From Rotaria macrura (lineage: Eukaryota > Rotifera > Eurotatoria > Philodinida > Philodinidae), in contig OENT01000124.1 in assembly GCA_900239685.1 (NCBI GenBank), forward strand, positions 62,001-126,000: a stretch of DNA of 64,000 bases, read 5' to 3'. The notes beneath the pieces were generated by a model. That model ran no database searches. It saw only the letters and a program-made list of their open reading frames with translations, and was not told where the DNA came from. The translations under genes were made by a program, and so were the position numbers. Positions 56,801 to 64,000 of the stretch are shown here, piece by piece (the stretch's first letter is position 1; each line of letters begins with the position of its first letter).

Positions 56801-57872
56801 TTTACAAAAAGAAATTCAGCTCTTACAACGAAGAGCATTTTTTAGAGCTTGAAATTTTGCATCTGTTGATAATAAAAGAGTAGTTCTTTTGTGAAACCAA
56901 GTTTTGAAAAAATTGGTAACGAAAAGTAAGATTTCATTGGCGGAGGATATTTTCTTGATGTTTTGTGTTTATGAAACAGAAGAGTTGAACTTCAAAAAAA
57001 ATCAAAACACCCCTAGATACATCGAAATATTTTGATTTGTTTCGTAACAACAAGAAATTTCTAAACTATAATTAATCGGGCAAAAATTGGAGTTCAAAAG
57101 TGTCTCATTTTGCAGTTGAGCAAATCATATTTTTGTAGTATCCAGTTCCTTTAATACTACAAGAGAAGAACAAATGCTAATGTTGCAAAGAACATATCAA
57201 TAAAATCTACACAAAATTCTGTATCTTTTGGCGTCAGAAAGAAATTTCCTCATCCGATCTAACTTTAAAAAACAGCCTATCGAAAGCCCATCACTTCTTC
57301 GGCGCCACCGTTACTAAAATATACTGCCTGTTTGAATGTTCGAAATGTTTCTCTTCTTCTAATACTTACTTTTGAATTACTCTTAAAAAAAATAGGGTAA
57401 ACACAGAAATCTGAGATCTATCGAGAAAATTTCTCTATATACTAGATAGCAAGCTGAAATGAAGCATATAGCAATTGTTTACACTGTATTGCGGCAATAT
57501 GATAGCTGTGCTCTTCGTAAGACAATAGATGGACGAGTAATTCAAGTATTCTATGCTTTTTCTTTTTACGAGAAGAAGTGTCTTTCAAAACGGTAATTCT
57601 ACTATTCGAGATAGTTGATTATGGAAATGATTTAATATTCTAAAGGAAGAATTTTTCTATTCAAAAAATAGAAGTATGCCTCTAGATGAAAATATTTCTA
57701 ATACTATTTTCTAGGTGTTATTCCTCTCGGTGGTGCTCGTAATGGTCAACAAGCGGAACAAAATGCAGGTGCTTTAGGATGGCGGTTGACTAAGGAAGAA
57801 ATCGAACAACTTGAAAGTCATCATATCAATCCAAATCTGACCCTTTTCAATCGATTTTGGCAAGATGGTTAA
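53869..57872 (+). CDS. Aldo-keto reductase
   Basis: NADPH-dependent reductase of carbonyl compounds, (alpha/beta)8 barrel, probably cytosolic. Exons: 53869-53971, 54026-54170, 54221-54371, 55013-55303, 55795-55969, 57715-57872; 341 codons (340 aa), usual for the family. The catalytic tetrad is complete: Asp73 and Tyr78 (FDTAEVYG), Lys107 (ATKF), His143 (QIHGP). Also seen: LGTWAWGD at the first strand, GVSNYS, NQVEFSLL, YSPLAMGRLTGKY, and the cofactor-binding VIPLGGARNGQQAEQNAG. The style (WAWGD, ARNxxQ) recalls the plant/bacterial AKRs of the At1g04690/pyridoxal-reductase type more than AKR1; that kinship is an impression. The stop codon overlaps AATAAA (57871-57876). Three introns are long (641, 491 and 1745 bp) and the last contains a foldback element. 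Alternative acceptors exist for exon 2 near 54014. Confidence 0.92.
56470..57310. mobile_element. Foldback/MITE-like element in the last AKR intron
   Basis: The ends are inverted copies: tttgataggctgtttt and agatcggatga near 56502-56530 return in reverse complement near 57255-57290 (catccgatct, aaaacagcctatcgaaa). A second inverted pair lies further in (tactggataccacaaaaa at 56558-56575, matched by ttttgtagtatccagttc at 57134-57151). The arms have diverged and no open frame is present. Target duplication is not clear. The reading frame of the host gene is not disturbed. Confidence 0.55.
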
Positions 57873-60800
57873 TAAAAATAGTATTGGTCATCTTTCAGCA
57901 AAGGGTGCTTATCGATGTGTGATATTAGAAACTCTTTTTTTCTTATGAAGTCTTTAAGAAACGAACAAACAATATATACTTTGCATACATTAGGTTTTCC
58001 ATATTTTAATACCTCTAACTGAAGTATAGAGGTCAAATAGGTATCACACGAGTCGTATCAGGTTGCATCTATGATGAAATACAATGGTATCAGGCATTAT
58101 GCAACTTATCGTCCAAGAATCAAATGTGTTTTTGATTCTTTATCAGGATGGTGTTGTGCGATGTCTTTATAAGTTGATGCATAAGAACGAAATCTCGTTT
58201 GACAAAAAATTAATGTAATCTAAACCACAATCAACACTTCTAGACAGGGGAAAGGCAAAGCCAATCATTGAAAATATAAAACCGAAAATAAGGTCTTTGC
58301 ACAAGCTTACAGGAAATATTATAAAACCAGCATGGATAAACACAAGAAAAATAAGTAACACCTCATAATTAAGTTACAATCGTCGTCGTCCCGAAATTAA
58401 GACATCAGCCGTCTTTGATTACAATTCGTTAAATACTTTATCATGTACTTTGACATATTCGGATTCAAAATAATCTACCATGAGCCGATTTTCAAAATCA
58501 TTTCAATTAGTTTTAGTTTTTGTCCTTTTGTTACCACTTGGAACCCGTCCTTTCATATTAAGTTGAAACACTTTTTATTTCTGTGCTTTCTACAATGTAC
58601 GCCATGTGTTATGCTGCACAATGGCTAATGAAACAAAGTAATACTATCTCTTATACAGATGATTTTTGTTTTGAACTTCTTACCCCTAGTTCTTGACTAT
58701 TGTTCACGTGAAATTTTTGTGTTGTTCTAGTCAGGATATGAACTAAATGCTGTTATCCCTTGTCATCTTTTTAAATTGAAAATGATTCTTCTTAAGTAAC
58801 ATTGAAAAGCTTTACTCGCTTTTCATTCATCAATATCATGAAATTGACACAATCTACTCCTTCTCAAGCAATACACACAATGGTCAAAGATGGTGTACTG
58901 ATTAAAGAAAAAACAAAATTTTTCTCACTCATAAAATCATCGAGCGTATCGCAAATATATATCCTTAAAAGCATCATGTAAAGTGTAATCAATTAGTAAT
59001 ACTCAAAAATCAATTAGCAGGATAGATATGGCCTATCGTTAAACAAAACGATTTGAATCCCACTGCTATCTTAACACAGCAATGATCACTTTTTACTACA
59101 GCAACATTTCGAATTCGTATAAATGATGATGTAATTTGAATTTACAGAGGTTCCACCTTTATGATTGTACTACATTCGATCGATAAGATATAACTTTGTT
59201 GATTTAACATAGTCAGAGATGAAATTTTTGAAGAAATGAATGAAATTTATCGTCGAGAGGAACTAGTAAAGTAGCCTGAAGCTGCATCTTCAAGTATGAT
59301 CAGCGATTTGAATATGGTTTTATCATTCATCATACACATTCAAACTACCTCTGATAAGAGTAACCAAAATAAAAACACACAAGATGACGTAAAAAATCAA
59401 AATAAAAGTGTAATTCAATAGTTCTTGTCACATGAATCAAATGCTCGTTCCCCATTTGGAAATAGAATTTCATTTGTTGATGCTTCCAACTTTGGTTCAT
59501 CCAATGGTTTAAATACTAACTCTATAATTGTTAGTTTGATAGAGAATTCATCTCTTATATCTGAAATCATAAAAATCATTTCATAGATACTGTAACTGAA
59601 ACAATGGTAACAATTTTCGTTGAAGAAACGAATTTTACATTGAATTTTGCTTACTTGAATCTCTTTGTACTATCTTCAAACAGCTGCTTGAGATAATTAA
59701 GTGCAATGATACGATCAGTTTTGTTGAATTTTGTGACTATGGCATAGATCTGAATACAAACATGATTCGAGTGAGATTCGATCACAATATCTTATTCGCC
59801 AGCTTCTATTAAACTCCTGTAAGAATGTAGTGAAATTATTTACCACAGATTATTGATAGATCAAAATACGATTATCCACCTTTTCGTGCCGCTAAGTCTC
59901 GACTCACATCGCATGCAGAACGTTAAACTACTCAATGTCAGAGTTCACCAATTATTTTAAATACTCTGGGTGTACTGTATTTAGCGACATCACCTTTGTG
60001 TGTACTTTGTCCGGAAGATTCTACGAGTTAAATTGAAACGAAAAAAACCACGATCGATGCCGCTTTTTTACTTCTTTATTTACATATGTATATATAGTAT
60101 TTGTGTTTGTATACTTGTCTACCAAAATATCTTCCATAAATGTCACATGACGTAGGTCAAAGCATACGTATTCCATCTTGAAGTATCACTGCTGATAAAT
60201 TGGATTGAGTGAATATATCCTTAATTTTATTTACAATCGTTTCGCAAACTTTTTTCAAAAACAAAAATGACTCGTTTTTCGTTGATATTATTGGCCAAAA
60301 TTAACCGGAAATCGACCGTTCGATACCTAAAATGGAATGAAATGTGCACTGAAAGTCATTGATAAACAATCATTTGTCAAAATCTCTGATAATATACATA
60401 CAAAGCAATGTTTAAAGCTGAATAGGATTCAATCAATTTTTCGTCAAGACCAAAATTCAATTCATACTTCGGTAAAGTATACCATGATAGTTTGCATTTA
60501 TTTGACATTTTTAATTTCTATAGAAAACTTTGGAAAAATCTCAACAGAGATGTATTGGTTGGCAATATAGTATGTGGAAGAACGAATGATACGAAACTTA
60601 ATCAAGTACAAGGTAAATATGAATGAGTGAAAACAATGAATACGATAACAGCATTTTGATTTTCTATCCTATGAACAATTCATACATGCGAGTATCATAC
60701 TCACAAGGTGTTGCAGCACCAGTGATTGACATCAACGATCGATCATTCAGTATTAGTATTTGTACTTCAGCTGAAAAAAATGAGGTCTATCGTAATGATC

Positions 60801-61066
60801 TACATTATTCGGAGTGTCAGTGGTTGGGTTTAATTAGGAATGAACCGATTTCAGGTGTTTTAAACTTTAAGAGAATTCCAGTGAAATTTTGCTTCAGTTT
60901 GTATGCTGCTAACTTTTGTGAAACAATACATCATAGATTGTTATTCATCATTTAAATACTTGAATTAGAAAATATGGTCCAATACACAGTCTTTGACACA
61001 TCTTACATTTTTTCTTAACCTAGGCCGATGCTTGATGATCTTACCTGCCATAAATACAGGATACTC

Positions 61067-61330
61067 TTGATCGTAGTCAGCAGGGATATACAGTAAAGTT
61101 ATTCGATGGGATACACCAGTCAGTAGGATTACGAGCAGATACTGGCTTTGTTCGTGCCCTGTGTTTGACGGTAAACGACTTTACAGAAGAAAGCTACGAC
61201 GAGATATGAGGATTGTATTATGCATCGTTCTCAGAATTTTGATCTCGAAGGTGAGAAATTCGTATTGAAACGAGATAAGATATTGACTCCTACACAACTA
61301 GTTTGATCGGCAGGTGATGTCTGATGGAGG
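61067..61330 (+). pseudogene. Coding-like remnant of unknown family
   Basis: After an acceptor-like tacag a frame with protein-like composition runs for about 45 codons (GYTVKLFDG, SVGLRADTGFVRALCLTV, NDFTEESYDEI). Another frame then shows NFDLEGEKFVLKRDKI. The composition is less AT-driven than its surroundings. I do not recognise the family, and the pieces do not form one intact gene, so this is at most a relic. Confidence 0.25.
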
Positions 61331-61914
61331 TTCAACGGTTGGAAGACGTCATGAATAAACGTTTGTCTATGAGAAAACTAGATGAAATTCAATTTCTACT
61401 TCAAACTTTAGGAACCAATTTTACGACGTCATACTAAGACGGTAATGTATTCTACCTTGTGATATGCACTCTTTCATGCGAATCTTGTCCTACACATGGT
61501 TGTGAGCGTATTGCCTCACCATCCTAGAGTCGATGGCGAAATTGTGCATGCTCGAAATCAAATTATCACGTCAATTGTAATTTAATAATAGCTGTGAATA
61601 TGAAAATTATCATCGAACTCTAAGAGATGTTTTCAACGAAAGGCTATGTTTTCTGGATGTTTAAGAATATGCTCACTGTACTCTAGTCAGAAAAGAAGTT
61701 AAATAAGAGTTACTTCAGTGCCATGTTTGTGTTCAATGATTGAATTTCTTTTATTTGCAGACAAACTTTTATTACATAGATAGCCTATTAGAACGGCATA
61801 CGAAATCTCATGTGTAATAAAATTTGCTTTTGCGTGCATACAAGGAAAGGAGAGGTTACTTCCTAATCTCATTCCCTTTCCCTTCATCGATGGAAAATTA
61901 AATTACTATAGAAT

Positions 61915-62930
61915 GTACCATAAATAGATTTACGATACAAAACATCAGTATATTCGTATTGATTCAATGGATCGGACTCATTTTTTGCTCAGTAACAGAG
62001 GACAATTCAAAATTTCTTTTCATATCAAGACTGTCGTTAGATGCTCTCATTTGAGCCATAATTTCTCAATAAAATATAGAACGGTAAGATTTTCAATTTT
62101 GATAAAAGTCATCCTTGCCCCAATTGAGATAATCAGACTTGGCTGAATTGAATATATTTTATACAGAAGCTGGTTTTTACGAACATTGCCAGAAGTCATT
62201 TTACAAAGCCTTGAATTTCGATTTTCTGCCAAAAATCCTTAAAATAACAGTCTTCGGAGAAAGCAAGTATATTGAGAACTCAATATTTCAAGAAGATCGC
62301 AACCAATCACGCTGAAAGTTGCAGCAGCGATAGATATTTCTTAGTTCTAATCACAATACGAATTTCTAATATTTATTGTACTATAGTCACGAGATATAAA
62401 AGACTAAATCCACCTAAAATCGTGATTTGATCAAGGAAATCTTTTGAATATTCAGAGTTGAACTCTTCGAGTTGAAAGTTATACTGCACGTACAACTCAC
62501 CAGTATGCATACGCACAACAAACTTTTATTTGACTGGACAAGGTGTTCTTGAAATATTGAGTATGCAGTATTTTTACTTCCTCCAAGAACAGCTACTGTA
62601 GGACTTTTAAAAAACTTCCTTGAAAATTGACGGTTGAAGATTTTCTGAAACGACTTTTTTTAAATATTCTTAAAAGTGTTTCCTCTAAAAATTAGATTGA
62701 ATTCAGCAAAGTCTGATCATCTCACTTGAGCAGGAATGACTTTCAACAACATTAAAAATCTTGCGTTCGTGTATTTTATTGAAAATTCATAGTTGAAATG
62801 GACAACTAACGACAATGTTAATATAAAAAGAAATTTTAAAGCGTCACTTATTTTCAGGGAACAAATGAGTCCAATTCATGAAATCGATATGGAGATATTG
62901 ATGTGTTCTGTCATAAATATGTATTTATGA
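61915..62930. repeat. Diverged palindrome, arms about 390 bp
   Basis: The left arm (about 61915-62300) and the reverse complement of the right arm (about 62540-62930) align almost end to end. Anchors, left then right-complement: ggactcattt twice, aaaatttctttt twice, tgtcgttag twice, caataaaata twice, gatcagactt or its one-base variant, and actcaatatttcaagaa at the inner end. Identity is roughly 70 percent by eye. The spacer is about 240 bp. Weaker similarity may reach 61700 and 63190. Neither arm codes. Confidence 0.6.
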
Positions 62931-64000
62931 TACAATCTGTATTATTGTAAGAATCTAGTTTTTATTTCATTGCCTATTTCGATGAAAGATGTACAAACTC
63001 TTTCTCACCTTATTTTGATGAATGTATAATATATATGAAGCTCTCCTTGTTCGCATGATTATCATTTGCTTGCTAGAAAAATTCCTATTTGTGCTGCAAA
63101 ACCACCCAACTATAGTCATTTCAAAATAATTGTTGATAGTTGTAACATTTCTAGATTAGGCTCAAATGATAAAGTTTGTTTGTTAACTTCTGAAATATGA
63201 AACGAAATCGCCTGTATCTCTTGAATATATTGGCCTTCTTTTTCATTCTGAATCATAATTTCGTAGTACTACGATGAGATACTCTAAACAAGTGGAGATA
63301 GGCTTTACAATTGAATGTGACATTAACAGTCTTGTAATGGTTGCTGCTAAGAAAAAATATCCACAACAAAAATATGTTTACCAACAATAAGACATGTTGT
63401 TACCAATGGTAGTTTACGTCTTTGCCTTCTAGCTACATTTAATGTATCCTTTATAGAGATACTTGTTACAAAACAGATATTCAACATAATGGGAAACATT
63501 TCATCATACCTTGGTGGAAGAAAAATCAAGTTTTTCATGAAACTATTATTTTCACAGTGCGTCTCCAGTTTTTGTCATTGGAATGCCCTGCTGAGATCAG
63601 GTATTACATGTTACTTCAGTTACATCCACTTATAAGTTGTCGAAACAGATTGGCAATTCTAAGTCCAGACGAATCGACCAAATGCAATCTTGTTCAACGA
63701 TTTTACGCCTCCCATCAAATGTATTTTCTAGCCATTTGTGTTTTTAAATCTTTGTTAAAGGTTCAACGAATATTCTGAACGAAATACCTTTGTGGAAGTT
63801 TTCCATCGCTATTTATGTTCTTTTAAACATAAAATTGTACATTATTCATAGTGGTTTCTCACCAAGTCATATTGTTTTGTATCATGATTGGGCAAAAAAT
63901 TCAAACATAAAATACGAGTCTGATTTGTTTCGAGATGAATGAGAATATAGATTAGTACATCTGTCTTAAATGCTGGTGAATCCGTCATAAAATACTCTGA

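Larger units (their letters stand above)
57873..64000. other. Gene-free end of the window with a diverged palindrome and coding-like scraps
   Basis: No gene could be modelled over 6 kb. The longest open frame (60623-60955, 110 codons) has no recognised motif and can be chance. A coding-like patch at about 61067-61330 and a palindrome around 61915-62930 are described separately. The rest is AT-rich sequence without visible structure. Confidence 0.5.

Noticed and set aside
60623-60955. Open frame of 110 codons in the gene-free end
   Set aside because: Expected by chance a few times in a window this size; no recognisable motif, no splice partner, no conserved-looking composition.

Overview
The window looks like nuclear DNA of a small-genome invertebrate, most likely a rotifer (bdelloid type). 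The DNA is AT-rich throughout. The genes are split by many GT-AG introns of about 45-70 bp, with a few of 0.5-1.7 kb. The encoded proteins are clearly animal: GALNT10, CDK4/6, COE/EBF, SLC16, MARCH6, MMACHC and SMSr/SAMD8. The taxon is an inference; no rRNA, tRNA or telomere repeat was seen to settle it. Exon models were built by hand from splice signals, reading phase and remembered family sequences, and every model closes in frame.

Layout. 866-2845 (+): GALNT10-like polypeptide GalNAc-transferase, 5' end not found. 6061-7712 (+): CDK4/6-like kinase. 7713-14739: gene-poor, with a GC-tipped foldback element (10625-11695) and a TA-flanked Tc1/mariner-type non-autonomous element (12059-12997). 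14796-16081 (-): sperm-tail PG-repeat (SHIPPO) protein. 19612-24709 (+): COE/EBF transcription factor, with a possible alternative last exon. 24710-31618: gene desert. 31619-34700 and 36084-39231 (+): two tandem SAM-domain sphingomyelin-synthase-related genes. 43443-46176 (+): SLC16/MCT-like transporter with an outsize central loop. 46767-50755 (-): MARCH6/TEB4/Doa10 ubiquitin ligase. 50912-51858 (-): MMACHC cobalamin-processing protein, 156 bp upstream of MARCH6 on the same strand. 53869-57872 (+): aldo-keto reductase with a foldback element in its last intron. 57873-64000: no convincing gene, but a diverged palindrome centred near 62.43 kb.

The genes are mostly unrelated housekeeping and developmental functions. 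Two arrangements may be functional: the tandem SMSr pair, and the close MMACHC-MARCH6 pair. In the latter a splice acceptor lies 31 nt before the downstream start codon, as expected for an operon resolved by spliced-leader trans-splicing, which is known in rotifers. I found no retrovirus-like, CRISPR or toxin system and no clearly novel multi-gene system. The most unusual items are the several foldback (palindromic) sequences, the alternative EBF tail, the MCT loop and the candidate operon.
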